64,000 nucleotides of DNA from Heliorestis convoluta (GCF_009649955.1 NZ_CP045875.1:1841501-1905500), one strand, 5' to 3'. Shown: positions 28,419 through 38,140, counted from the stretch's first letter. Numbers and translations: made by a program. Notes: generated by a model not told the origin, from the sequence alone.

Positions 28419-28703
28419 TTTTACAAAAAAGCTCAGGAGTGCTTTAGTGTTGATGTAATCATAGAAAAAGCAGCTTGGAAAATTGCAATTCAGGCCAAAC
28501 GCTACCAAAGCTACGTAGGCCTCGATGCGGCACAGGAAGTTATTGGAGCACGAGGTTTTTACAAAGCTCATGAGGCATGGGGTGTATCAAATGCAGATTT
28601 TAAGCAATTAACGAAGCAACTTGCAATGAGCAAGCATGTAAAGATGGAAGAATCACCAATTATATTAGCTAACAAGAGAAAGATAAATGCCAAGAGCTTA
28701 TAA
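28419..28703 (+). pseudogene. Mrr-type restriction endonuclease, C-terminal remnant
   Basis: An unannotated frame of about 94 codons reads IAIQAKRYQSYVGLDAAQEV and then IGARGFYKAHEAWGVSNADF. This is the Mrr catalytic domain: the QAK motif (third catalytic element) and the following YxxxVGxxAxQEV helix and A.E..GV.N..F region. There is no start codon with a ribosome binding site, a stop lies just upstream at 28416, and the first half of the domain with its catalytic Asp is missing. It is a broken type IV restriction gene. It ends at TAA 28701. Confidence 0.75.
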
Positions 28704-28751
28704 AGATGAAGATTTTTGGACGAAGTCTATTGACGGATTTTTGAATGTTAC

Positions 28752-28780
28752 AAGATCCTTGTTCAATGGGATCTTTTTTC
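28752..28780 (+). terminator. Short hairpin terminator
   Basis: AGATCC pairs with GGATCT across about 10 bases, followed by a T6 run at 28773-28779. Confidence 0.6.
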
Positions 28781-28880
28781 TTTATAAAAATGGCTAATAT
28801 ATACAATGCATAAAAAGAGAATACAGGTGATATGAAAATAGGTCTTAAAAAGAATTATCGCAAGATGTTTGGTTAAAGAG

Positions 28881-30420
28881 ATGAAAAAAAGCTACAGTTG
28901 GACTAAACCAAATATACCCAAATTAATTGGAAGAAAAAAAGTCGACCTTTCTACTTTTGAATACGCGATTCATATTCCTAGAGACTTTATTGTGGATTTT
29001 GTTCAAGCTAATGATGGATTTCACTTGGAGCGCGGAAATAGAATTGAAATAGTTTTAATGCATGATGGGATTCTTTATAAAGCTTTTTTGCACAATGTAA
29101 ATCAACAGAAAAACGAGGGTGATGTATTACAGATACGTTATGACAATAGCGAAGAATTAAAGCAAGTACTCAGGGAAAGATTAAATAGAAGTTACTCATA
29201 TATTCAAGAACAAAAAGCGATAAAGGAAGATTCAGCGAGAATAAAGATACCAAACGAAATTGCCGAATATGTAGATTTCTATGACACAGGTAAACCTTTT
29301 GAATATCGAATAGAGCTTATTACGGCAGGTAACAAAGAAGCTCTAACCACCACAGGATTTCATCAAGAAAAATGATGATGATGAAATAAGTACATGGATT
29401 TTTCAGGCTAACCCCAAAAAGTATGACCTTTCTGGGGCTTTACATGCTCTTGAAAAGCTAACCTGGGGTACTTTTCGCTATAAAACGAAGATTCGCAAAG
29501 GACATAAGGTGTATTTATGGGAGGCTGGTGAAAAATCAGGAATTGTTACTACTGCAACGGTCTTAATAGAGCCAGAAATGGTTCAAGCAACTCCAGAAGA
29601 AGAGCCTTACTTTATTGCAAGAGAAATAGAACGGGTAGGAGTTTGGCTCAAAATAGAAGCTATACTTCCAAAGAGAATTTTACGTAAAGACATACTTGAC
29701 CATCCTGTATTAAAGGAAATGCTAATCATTCGACAAGCCAATGGCACCAATTTTCCAGTTACAGCAGATCAAGAAGAAGCCATAGAAGCGTTAATCCAAT
29801 CAAAAGAACAGATAAAGGCAGTTTACGATGATGAGACTATGGAGGATGATCATACTTTTTTTTCACCGAATCCCGAATACTCATTAGCTGAATGTGCTGA
29901 AGAGACTGGGGTTAGCGAAGAAGAACTATCTAAGTGGATACGAGTGATTCAATCTAAAGGACAAGCTATTTTTTATGGACCACCTGGAACAGGGAAAACG
30001 TACTTAGCACAGCGTCTAGCTAAACACCTTATTGGAGACGGTAACGGCTTTCAAAAACTAATTCAGTTTCATCCTGCCTATGCTTATGAAGATTTTATAC
30101 AGGAAATACGGCCTGCAGTTAATCGGCATGGTCAATTGGAGTATAAGCTTACTCCAGGACGATTTATGGAGTTTTGCCAAGAGGCAGAAAAAAGAAATGG
30201 CATATGTGTTCTTATCGTAGATGAAATTAATCGAGCTAATCTGACTCGGGTTTTCGGTGAATTAATGTATTTATTAGAGTACAGAGATCGAAATATTCCG
30301 TTGTCCTGTAGTGGTCATTTCACAATCCCACAAAACGTACGCATTATAGGAACCATGAACACGGCTGATCGTTCCATTGCATTAGTTTTCTTGACAATAT
30401 TGGTCCAGGTCATCATGTAG
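28881..30420 (+). pseudogene. EVE-McrB-type AAA+ protein, frameshifted and truncated
   Basis: The first frame (ATG 28881 to TGA 29373) encodes an N-terminal domain I do not recognise. A second frame takes over near 29360 and reads STWIFQANPKKYDL then KLTWGTFRYKTKIRKG and GHKVYLWEAG, an EVE domain, a fold that binds modified bases. It continues into a McrB-type GTPase/AAA+ domain: GPPGTGKTYLA, then VDEINRANLTRVFGELMYLLE and the McrB hallmark MNTADRSIALV. Right after that hallmark the expected RRRF segment is missing; the frame runs into McrC sequence. So the gene has a frameshift between the N-terminal and EVE domains and a deletion of its end. The intact parent would be a type IV, modification-dependent restriction subunit. 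Confidence 0.8.
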
Positions 30421-30851
30421 GAACACATACAATGTTACCTTTTTTGATCAATATGGCTCGTCTATACGAACAGTTCGTAGCTCAGTGGTTGGTAGAGAAT
30501 TTACCAGAGCAATATCGATTAAAAAAGCAGGAGCGTGTTCAAATTGACCACGACGGTGAATTAATAGCTTCTATTGATCTAGTGATTTATGATTGGCGAA
30601 CCAATCAAGTTCTACATATTTTAGATACGAAGTATAAAGTCGTTGAACGCCCAAGTCCACAGGATGTTTATCAAATTGTAGCCTATGCAGTGGCCAAAGA
30701 ATGTCATGAAGCGATACTTGTATATCCTTTTCAGGTAACAAATCAAAGAATAAGAAGAATTGGCCAAATTCGTTTGAGGATGCTTTCTTTTCCGCTAGGT
30801 GGTGACTTAGGGGAAGCGGGACAGGCTTTTCTTAGAGACTTGTTGGAGTAA
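30387..30851 (+). pseudogene. McrC-type nuclease subunit, C-terminal remnant
   Basis: From 30387 the frame FLDNIGPGHHVGTHTMLPFL leads into ARLYEQFVAQWL, the McrC conserved segment, and then the nuclease core SIDLVIYD and LDTKYK, followed by QIVAYA. The N-terminal half of McrC and the end of McrB are both gone, joined by one deletion at about 30385-30395. No start codon with ribosome binding site precedes it. An ATG at 30432 could start a 139-residue nuclease-only product, but no function is expected without the McrB motor. Confidence 0.8.
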
Positions 30852-31115
30852 TCAAGTTAATTTAATGATTGGCAGTACACTTTAGCGAAAGCTCATTAAT
30901 TAAAGTTTCAAAAATTAGGGAAAGAAACACCAAAGGAACTCTGAAAAACAACTCATAAGATGAAAGAAAATTGAGCAGACGCCTTAATCCATGATGGGGT
31001 GAGAAGCTCAATTTTTTTAATGGGAACAAATAAGAGAGGACTGAAGCCTATCTTTATACCAATAATAGCTTAACCAGTGCGACATTGCGACGGTATAAAA
31101 TTAAAAAATTAAACA
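30852..31115. other. Intergenic region with terminator-like hairpin
   Basis: The only clear structure is AAATTGAGC pairing with GCTCAATTT (30969-31013) around a 30-base loop, then a T-rich tract to 31018. No gene is supported. Confidence 0.5.
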
Positions 31116-31144
31116 TTGACAAGTCGTTGCAATGGTGCTACTAT
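31116..31144 (+). promoter_or_regulatory. Sigma-A type promoter of the small RHH cluster
   Basis: A perfect TTGACA at 31116-31121 is followed after 17 bases by TACTAT at 31139-31144. Confidence 0.7.
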
Positions 31145-31179
31145 AACTGTGAGAAATGAAAAACATGGAGGTATTTAAG

Positions 31180-31356
31180 GTGGTTGAAGAAACAACGAAA
31201 AGGGTAACGCTTTACGTTACAGAAGAATTTAGAGAGGCATATGCAAGGGCAGAAGATGTTGCAAACCAAAAGAAAACATCTATTTCGTCAGAGATTCTTA
31301 ACGCACTAAAAGAATATTTTGATCAAAGGAGAGATTTAAAATTTCATTATTATTAA
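31180..31356 (+). CDS. Ribbon-helix-helix type small protein
   Basis: GTG 31180 has a GGAGGT site nine bases upstream, better placed than the in-frame ATGs at 31156 and 31165. The 58-residue product TKRVTLYVTEEFREAYARAE, with a beta strand followed by two helices, then KKTSISSEILNALKEYF, fits a MetJ/Arc or CopG-type repressor. It is first in a three-gene cluster and overlaps the next frame. Such proteins often repress their own operon or act as antitoxins. Confidence 0.6.
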   Translation: MVEETTKRVTLYVTEEFREAYARAEDVANQKKTSISSEILNALKEYFDQRRDLKFHYY

Positions 31357-31760
31357 AGCAAGCTGATGAAAGTGGCCAAATACGACATAAAAGAATTGGA
31401 TTTGAAGGAAATAAGATTATTGAAGCCGATTATGATGGTTGGGATGATGAGACTAAACAAAAATATTACCCAGCTTATGATCCTTCGGTACCTTCTGAAG
31501 ATGTAAAATGCTTCATGGAAATCTACCAGACAGTTACTAGTAAGCTACTGGTATATATCAAAGCTTGGTTTGTGGTCTATCCAAATTATTGTCATGAATA
31601 CGGGCGTGATCCTGAAGATTTTGAAATTAAAAATGAAAAGACATATTATCAAGTATTTGAATCAGTAGATGATGTCGTGCTTACTTTTCCTAATTTGCGT
31701 TCGGATATAGTTGATACGTTAATCATGAACGCTTGTCCGATTGAGTATTTAGAAATTTAA
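31341..31760 (+). CDS. Unknown protein with possible ATT start
   Basis: An open frame runs from just after TGA 31320 to TAA 31758 and reads ISLLLKQADESGQIRHKRIG and on through YYPAYDPSVPSEDVK to the end IEYLEI. The best-placed ribosome binding site (AAAGGAGAG, 31325-31333) points to ATT 31341; no ATG, GTG or TTG occurs in this frame until ATG 31515, which would cut off half of a conserved-looking product. It overlaps the RHH gene by 16 bases. I do not recognise the family. Pairing with an RHH protein suggests a regulator or toxin-antitoxin partner, without proof. Confidence 0.5.
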   Translation: MSLLLKQADESGQIRHKRIGFEGNKIIEADYDGWDDETKQKYYPAYDPSVPSEDVKCFMEIYQTVTSKLLVYIKAWFVVYPNYCHEYGRDPEDFEIKNEKTYYQVFESVDDVVLTFPNLRSDIVDTLIMNACPIEYLEI

Positions 31761-31808
31761 AAAACTCGTTGTATTATTCGTTTTATTTTATTGAGGGAGT
31801 GGTTTGTC

Positions 31809-31973
31809 ATGAGATGTCCTTTTTATGGTTCCGAAGATGTAAAGCACAATGGTTCGCATTTTGATGGTGAAGGTTTCAAATGCAATATATGTAAAGAAGA
31901 CTATATTATTGATAACGGGTATGGTGAAACTGCTTCAGATAAACTCTTAGGAAGTTATAGTTCAAAGAAATAA
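31809..31973 (+). CDS. Small zinc-ribbon protein
   Basis: A 54-residue protein from ATG 31809 with a GAGGGAG site at 31793-31799. Cys residues occur as C-P-F-Y-G-S near the start and CNIC at the centre, a degenerate two-knuckle zinc ribbon; the first knuckle has only one Cys (CPFYGS instead of CPxCxS), which may be a mutation. Function unknown. Confidence 0.5.
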   Translation: MRCPFYGSEDVKHNGSHFDGEGFKCNICKEDYIIDNGYGETASDKLLGSYSSKK

Positions 31974-32009
31974 TTTGATAAACTTTTCTTACACATAAAA
32001 GTTTACGAA

Positions 32010-32052
32010 AAAACCAGCCAAGGTTGTCAACCATGTGGCTGGTTTTGCTTTT
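32010..32052. terminator. Hairpin terminator, likely bidirectional
   Basis: AACCAGCCA pairs with TGGCTGGTT followed by TTGCTTTT on the plus strand. A related hairpin occurs at 37139-37180. It separates the zinc-ribbon gene from the convergent helicase gene. Confidence 0.8.
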
Positions 32053-32101
32053 CTACAAGTTTTTTGTTTCTTGAAAAGATCCGGAGTAATAGTAAAATAA
32101 A

Positions 32102-35100
32102 TTACGATTTGTATACTTGTTCTTTTCTGAACTTAAGTACACCTTTACTGTCTGACCTATTCATAGGACATTGATTATATCTTAAGCATTTCACACATTC
32201 CGCCTTATTAAATTGCACAGTAAATTTTTTATTGTTCGAGTTATACTTAATATTTAAGGGTATTGCTTTTTCTATACAATCTGTAATAGTTCTTCTAGTA
32301 GAGTCGAAATTAAAACAAGAAAAATCTTGGTCTATTTGATTACTATTGTGTTGCGTGTCTTTTTGAAAAGTATTTCTAATATTACTTTTTAGCTCTTCTT
32401 CAGAAGAAGCGGTCTTTCCATTTAGCTCAACCGCAGAAATATGCTTAAATAATAAGTTAAAATTATCCATAGTACCAAGCATATCTAATATATCTTTAGA
32501 CAAGTTCATTGAGGAAAGCACTTTTTGAAAAGTTTTAATATAAAAAATTTCTTTAAGTGCTAAAGATGAGACTGTTGAATCATTATTCAAGTAAAGTATT
32601 TGATTAAAGTCTTCTATGGCTTTATCAAATTGATAAATCATAATATATAATTTGCCACGATTATAGTAAGCTATCGATACATTAGGATCAAGTTCAATGG
32701 ATGTTGTATAGGCGTTGATAGCATTCGTATACGCTTTAATACCTTTATAAGCTTCACCTAAAGTATAATAAACCAAGGGATAGGGTGGTTTCGAACTAAC
32801 AATATTCTCCAAAACATCTACTGCTTCATTGTACTTTTCTAGTTCGTTAAGAACATAGCCCTTATAATTGAGAATTTCAAAATCATTAGGACTGAATTTC
32901 AATGCTTTTTCTAAATAGATTAAAGCCTCTTCAAACTCATTATTATCTATAAAGGTTAATGCGTATTGTTTATATTTCTTTGCTTTTGGATGTCTGTTAG
33001 AAGTTACTGACCATAAAAACATTACTCGTTCTAATTCAGTAGGTGGTTTTGCTTCTGTTTTACTATTTAATGCATTTTTACATTCTGTTATATGCTTTCT
33101 TATATTATTCTTAAATATACTCTCTTTATCAGTAGAAGGATTTCTATTCCAACTTTTATCAATAGTATCAAAAATATAACAAGGTAGAGTTAATGCTTTC
33201 TCAAATAATTGAATAGCTTCTACATATTTACCTAAATCATACAGCAAGAGACCTTTGATAAAGTAACCATTTCCAATAGTTGCGTCAACAGCAATAGCAT
33301 TGTCCATTGTTTCTATAGCTTTTTCATAATTTTTAAGAAATCTAAGTGTAGAGGCCTTGTCTAAATAGACTTCATACCATTCCGGCTTAATGCTCAAAGT
33401 CTGGTCAAAATAGCGTATTGAATAATCAGACCCGCTAACCATATAAGAGTAGGCTACACCTAGATAATAATAGCCTTCTGCGTGGTCAGGGTACTTTTCT
33501 ATAACATTATTAAAAAAATCCACAGCTTTTGTAAAATCTTTCTTGCGTATACTATACTTTCCTTTTTGTAGATACTGTTCAAAGTCATGCTTATCTTTTA
33601 ATTTTTGGAAGTCTTTTGTTATATTACTGACTTCTTTTTCTTCTATTTGTTTGTTAACTTGGCGTATATATTCTTCTCGAGGTAGATCTCTAGATAACTT
33701 AAGTGCGTAATCACTCTTTTTGGTGTTTCCGATTTTCTCCAATCTATATGCTTCTTTAGCCCAATCTTCTTTTGTTGATTTATTTTTCAAAGATAGTTTT
33801 TCATAATTACACTCAGTCATTGTTTCAACGTAACTGGATATTTCATTCAGCATTAAATTTTTTGTATCTTCTTCGTAGATATAAAGATTATCCATTGCAC
33901 GACTTGTAGCTACATAAAAAAGGTTAAAGGAATGCCTATATTTTGTTTGACGTTTCCCTAAACCCTTTACTATATCCTCCCAGATTGCACTATTTTTTGT
34001 GATAACATTGATGCAGAATACAGTAGAATATTCTAATCCTTTTATCTCATTAATAGTAAAAATTCGACCAGTTGCTTCAGGATTTATTTTTTCTAGTCGC
34101 GCCCGTTCTTCTTCATCTGGAACAATTACGGCTGAATAATGCTTATCTTTTACTGAATCCAAAATCATAGAAAGTACATCTTCTTTAGGTGTAACTAATG
34201 TGGGCTTTTGGCCTATACGTATATACCCTTCTTCGTAATCAAACGGGGTAAAGCCTATTTTTGTTTTGCGTATCTCAATCAATCTATTCAAAAATGTTAC
34301 AATACCTGATACGCTTCTATAATTTTTAGATAAGATTCTTTCTTCAGTATCAGTATTTAATGAATAATACATATTTTTAAGTCTTCCAAATTCAAAAAAA
34401 GTAGCGATGATCATTTGATGCAAATCGCCAGTATAAAGAATTTGACTTTGATCTTTAACCATTTGACTTAATAAATATAATTGTACTTCTGTAAAATCTT
34501 GAACTTCATCTACAATAATAAAATCATACTTTGGTTGTTCATTTAAGTTAGTCAAACATTCAAATGAAAGATCACATTCGTCATATCTGTTAGTTTCATT
34601 TAGCCATTTAGTATAAGCTTCAGTGAGATCATAAATCGCTTCTTTAGTAGATTTGTCAAAAATGGAGTAATCTTTTGGAATTAATAGATACTCTTCTTTG
34701 CTTAGGATATTATTGTTTCTTACAAATTTATTTTTAAGCTTAAACTCAAAACCCATGAAACCTTTTATTAAAGTTCGAATTTCACTCCATATATAAAAAG
34801 TATTTATTTTCTTAAGCTTTTTATACTTGTAGCGATTAGACACAAACCAATTGTTAAATTCTTCGAAGGTGACCAAAAGTGAATTATCTTGTTTTATTTC
34901 TTGAGCCCATTTTTTTATGGAATAAAAAGTTGCTATGTTTTCTGACGATAATTTGTATTTTTCATATAAATTTTTTATATTTTCCATTAATAAATCTGAA
35001 TTTGTAATATAACAAGCTTTTAACCTATTTTTTTGACACCATAGTAACTTCTGAACAGCAACTGTAGTTTTTCCACTTCCTGCTGCTCCTAATAACAAAA

Positions 35101-35659
35101 TAGGTTTATCTCGATGTTCTAGGCATTTCCATTGCTCATTGGATAAATAATATAAGTAATCGCTATTTTTTTCATCTAATAATAAAGATATATAATGATC
35201 TTCGACTACTATAGATACAAGATCATTTAGAATCAAAGAATTATTAGTTCTTTGACTTTTTACGAAAGTATTATCATTATCTTCTACTTCTGCATGATTC
35301 CAAGTAGAAGAAGTTAAAATATCAAGATCTATACTTTTTTCTAAAGATGCCTGAGTGTCCATTCTTTGGCCTTTTCTAATTTGCTCATCATGATTACAAT
35401 AATCCAAAAATATTATCTTTGCAGTTTTATCGATTTTTTGATCTTTAATATAAGTAAAGAGAATACGATCTTTGTTATTCAATCGAAACTTAAATATGTT
35501 AGTTCCAGTAATTTTTTTTATCCAAAAACCAGCAGGAAGCTCTTTTATGTGACCTTGTGCTTTTTCCAACATATCATTAAAGTAACTTAATTTAACTAAT
35601 ATAGATTCTTTTAAATTAGATGGAACTTTTTTCAAAAAGTCTTTAGTTATCAATATCAA
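32102..35659 (-). CDS. RelE-like/UvrD helicase/TPR fusion protein
   Basis: About 1,185 residues. A TTG at 35659 lies six bases after AAAGGTG, better than the ATG at 35692. Residue numbers below use the longer frame. Residues 14-110 resemble a RelE/HigB-type fold (LKESILVKLSYFNDML, then GFWIKKITGTNIFKFRL and RILFTYI). A UvrD-like helicase follows: Walker A GAAGSGKTT at 202-210, VDEVQDFTEVQ, NYRSVSG, and ATSRAMDNLYIYE. From about 720 to 1050 there are six or more TPR units (GYYYLGVAYSYMVSG, GYVLNELEKYNEAVDVLEN). The last 60 residues hold CVKCLRYNQC, a possible metal or Fe-S cluster site. The gene is AT-rich compared with its neighbours, a sign of transfer. Such toxin-like/helicase fusions are likely defence proteins; the target is unknown. 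Confidence 0.72.
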   Translation of the reverse strand: MILITKDFLKKVPSNLKESILVKLSYFNDMLEKAQGHIKELPAGFWIKKITGTNIFKFRLNNKDRILFTYIKDQKIDKTAKIIFLDYCNHDEQIRKGQRMDTQASLEKSIDLDILTSSTWNHAEVEDNDNTFVKSQRTNNSLILNDLVSIVVEDHYISLLLDEKNSDYLYYLSNEQWKCLEHRDKPILLLGAAGSGKTTVAVQKLLWCQKNRLKACYITNSDLLMENIKNLYEKYKLSSENIATFYSIKKWAQEIKQDNSLLVTFEEFNNWFVSNRYKYKKLKKINTFYIWSEIRTLIKGFMGFEFKLKNKFVRNNNILSKEEYLLIPKDYSIFDKSTKEAIYDLTEAYTKWLNETNRYDECDLSFECLTNLNEQPKYDFIIVDEVQDFTEVQLYLLSQMVKDQSQILYTGDLHQMIIATFFEFGRLKNMYYSLNTDTEERILSKNYRSVSGIVTFLNRLIEIRKTKIGFTPFDYEEGYIRIGQKPTLVTPKEDVLSMILDSVKDKHYSAVIVPDEEERARLEKINPEATGRIFTINEIKGLEYSTVFCINVITKNSAIWEDIVKGLGKRQTKYRHSFNLFYVATSRAMDNLYIYEEDTKNLMLNEISSYVETMTECNYEKLSLKNKSTKEDWAKEAYRLEKIGNTKKSDYALKLSRDLPREEYIRQVNKQIEEKEVSNITKDFQKLKDKHDFEQYLQKGKYSIRKKDFTKAVDFFNNVIEKYPDHAEGYYYLGVAYSYMVSGSDYSIRYFDQTLSIKPEWYEVYLDKASTLRFLKNYEKAIETMDNAIAVDATIGNGYFIKGLLLYDLGKYVEAIQLFEKALTLPCYIFDTIDKSWNRNPSTDKESIFKNNIRKHITECKNALNSKTEAKPPTELERVMFLWSVTSNRHPKAKKYKQYALTFIDNNEFEEALIYLEKALKFSPNDFEILNYKGYVLNELEKYNEAVDVLENIVSSKPPYPLVYYTLGEAYKGIKAYTNAINAYTTSIELDPNVSIAYYNRGKLYIMIYQFDKAIEDFNQILYLNNDSTVSSLALKEIFYIKTFQKVLSSMNLSKDILDMLGTMDNFNLLFKHISAVELNGKTASSEEELKSNIRNTFQKDTQHNSNQIDQDFSCFNFDSTRRTITDCIEKAIPLNIKYNSNNKKFTVQFNKAECVKCLRYNQCPMNRSDSKGVLKFRKEQVYKS

Positions 35660-35924
35660 ACAAATCACCTTTCTTTCTCTCAGTATGTTCAAAACTAACC
35701 AATCATTGTTTAACTATTTAAAAGAATATCTTATCTATTATTAATGAACATAGATCCTGCTTACTTTTAAGCATATCCCCCCTATTTAATACTAAAGAGG
35801 CAATAGAAACGTGACATATAGTATTGGAATTATATAGTATTAATTATAACAAAGATTAAGAGAGTCGTTAAGATTGTTTGGTCACAAATTTCACATGTAG
35901 GAACAATAAAAATCCTCAGTTTAA

Positions 35925-36228
35925 AAATTACTTATTAACGCTCCTCTTCATAAAACTGTAGGAATACCAGTGAAAGTATTCTCTGGTGTGGTTCGTGGGT
36001 ATGGCTTACAAGATAAAGAGTGGCATGAAATTGATTTAAATCAATCCAATCTCGCATGGAATGAAGTGTACATAAACGGTCGTTGGGTTATACAAGACCC
36101 TACTTGGAATGCTGGTTATGTAACGATGGATGGAGAATTTGTTTTTTTCACTAAACCATAAGTACTATGATCCCGCTCCATTGGTTTTTTCTGAAGATCA
36201 TCGTAAATTAAGGGAATTTGAATACTAA
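35925..36228 (+). pseudogene. Transglutaminase-like protein, C-terminal remnant
   Basis: The frame reads GIPVKVFSGVVRGYGLQDKE, then AWNEVYINGRWVIQDPTWNAG, which is the His-to-Asp active-site region of microbial transglutaminase-like proteins with the His replaced (usually HAWNEV; here LAWNEV). After FFTKP the frame is broken by one base and resumes as KYYDPAPLVFSEDHRKLREF before TAA 36226. The catalytic Cys part is missing and there is no start site. A decayed gene. Confidence 0.75.
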
Positions 36229-36320
36229 CGCTTAAACTTATTTTTCTAATCTCAATCTTGCGATAAGCCATCCTCTACATCATCTATGAGTATTTGTAAA
36301 GCAAAAGTATTGAAATTAAT

Positions 36321-36360
36321 AAGGGCCAGCATATCAACTATGACATGCTGGCCCTTATTT
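36321..36360. terminator. Perfect 12-bp hairpin between convergent remnants
   Basis: AAGGGCCAGCAT pairs with ATGCTGGCCCTT around a 12-base loop with T-rich flanks on the plus side. Confidence 0.8.
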
Positions 36361-37020
36361 TATCTCTTGCTTGCTCGAAAACCGGCTGATCTAGCTTCTT
36401 CTTCTGTGAAGAACCAAGCTTCTGGTACTGTTTGCTCGTAGAACTGACCGCCAGGAACGTGATGGATCTTTTCCCCTTTGCTATTTATGTTCCCTTTGAT
36501 CGGTTCTCCATTGGGTCCAGGTCCTGTTGCGGTGGAGGTACTACTGGAAGATGCAGATTTTGTTTCTGCTTGATTAATAGTGGATTTGTCTTCTAGATCC
36601 CATAGACCTATTTTTGCAGCCCTTGCTTCTTTAGCATAGGTGCATTCGGTGGGATGGTCAACTGCTGGCCAGAACCTTGTAGTAACAGCTGAGCGTTAAA
36701 CATTTTCTTTCGTACTTCCTGATCGGAATCATTTTCTGGTTCGGACAGCCATACATAGGCTAGTATTCTGCCGTATTTGTCTCTAGGTTGAAGATCGAAC
36801 TCTAAGAAAACTTTCTTGCCGGTCAACTTATTCTTAGTTAGTAAAATCAGAAGCCTCGGGGGCATAAGGCTCTACAAGCTTGCTAGGATGCTTGAGCTCT
36901 CTGGGGTGGGGACATCTGTTAATCTTACCGTTTCTTCTTTTCCATCTATAGTAACTATGATAGTGTCTCCATCCACTACTCGAGTTACCTTTGCTTCAAT
37001 TAAGGGAGAGGGAAGAAGGT
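36360..37020 (-). pseudogene. Staphylococcal-nuclease-like (SNase) protein with three frameshifts
   Basis: Read on the minus strand, three frames in turn give one protein: EAKVTRVVDGDTIIVTIDG and RLTDVPTPES, then KHPSKLVEPYAPEASDFT, then KNKLTGKKVFLEFDLQPRD and KYGRILAYVWL, and finally ECTYAKEARAAKIGLWDLED. This is the thermonuclease domain. The end, GPNGEPIKGNINSKGEKIHH and then PEAWFFTEEEARSAGFRASKR, is a typical secreted-SNase C-terminal module. The N-terminal signal region is not found. Three single-base breaks within 650 bases make this a pseudogene unless the assembly is poor here. The frames share one composition, so the decay looks recent. Confidence 0.8.
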
Positions 37021-37444
37021 ATCGTAGATTAATTTATTCAAAAAAATAGCGTCAATATATCAGAAAAGTAACAAAATTCGACATAGTTCTAGGATTTTAC
37101 GTGGTATAATAAGTATAAACTTAGTAATATTTCATTAAAAACCAGCCCAAGGTTGTTCCTAGCAACCAAGTGGTTGGTTTATGTGTTTTATGCGATGAAA
37201 TCATCGACTAGGATTAAGCATAGATATAACAACTTCAATTCGTGACATCGAAGAGTGGTTAATTAGTCATCTACATATTGCATACATAGGCACGTAAGAC
37301 ACTTGGAAATAAAAGCCATACATAAACTTGGGCTGTGTCCTGTTACAGGTGGTCGTTATAATCAGCGGTCTGTACAGCAAGAAACTAATGGGCATTGCTA
37401 ATAAAGATTGTTAGAGTTTTATATTACATTTTGGAGAGATTTTA
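37021..37444. other. Intergenic region with one hairpin
   Basis: A hairpin AAACCA...TGGTTT at 37139-37180 resembles the terminator at 32010. A TATAAT lies at 37106-37111 with no clear -35. The rest (37185-37440) holds no gene I can support. Confidence 0.45.
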
Positions 37445-38140
37445 ATGATTCCTGGTGAATACTTTGATGAAGATAATAATTGGGTTATTGATATACAACA
37501 TGGAGTCTATTCTAGGGTCGTGGTAGATATGATTTGGTTTGCTCGGAATGCATATAGGCATGCTGAGCAAACAATTGGCGTTAGTACTGAGTTAGGAAAG
37601 AACATGTATGCAAGCACTTTTCATTATCGTGGTTTACAGTATTTTCATGATATGATTGCTGCTCGTTTTCGTTATAAGTATGCTAATGAAATTGAGCCGT
37701 GTCTTCCCGGTTTATTAGACGATTTTACGGATGAAGAACGAGTACTGATTCTATGGAATGAGTTTTATCCCGATGAAGTTAAGCGTCTTTTTTTGCGTTA
37801 TCCAGAATTACCAAGACTGATTGTTACTGCAGCAGTTTACAATAATCCAGATCGCAGGGGCATAGAAGCGGAAGAATGGATTTACCAAATTATAAATGAT
37901 GCATACCCAGAAACTAGAGAGTGGCGGAATAAAAAGTTAGGAAAAAGTGGGTTAAAACTGAAACTGAAGATTGGCTCAGAACCAGTGAACATTAAAATAG
38001 AGGATAATATGCGTACTATATTGGAAGATTGTATGAGGGAGAAAAATATCTCACTTGAAGAAGCGATGAACTATCTTATCAGTGTTGGATGGAAGGAATA
38101 TCGTCTGGTTAACGAAGTAATCCCAAAAAAGGATGATTGA
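37445..38140 (+). CDS. Unknown protein upstream of an HNH gene
   Basis: A 231-residue soluble protein starting at ATG 37445 with a TGGAGAG site. It begins MIPGEYFDEDNNWVIDIQHG, continues mostly alpha-helical, and ends with a KLKIGSEPVNIKIEDNMRTI strand region and a helix resembling an RHH-type tail (LEEAMNYLISVGW). I do not recognise the family. It is followed 21 bases later by an HNH protein on the same strand, so the two are probably one operon and one functional unit. A nuclease regulator or specificity subunit is possible but unproven. Confidence 0.6.
   Translation: MIPGEYFDEDNNWVIDIQHGVYSRVVVDMIWFARNAYRHAEQTIGVSTELGKNMYASTFHYRGLQYFHDMIAARFRYKYANEIEPCLPGLLDDFTDEERVLILWNEFYPDEVKRLFLRYPELPRLIVTAAVYNNPDRRGIEAEEWIYQIINDAYPETREWRNKKLGKSGLKLKLKIGSEPVNIKIEDNMRTILEDCMREKNISLEEAMNYLISVGWKEYRLVNEVIPKKDD

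Noticed and set aside
31156-31180. ATG 31156 as the start of the RHH gene
   Set aside because: The GGAGG site lies between this ATG and GTG 31180, so it can only serve the later start.
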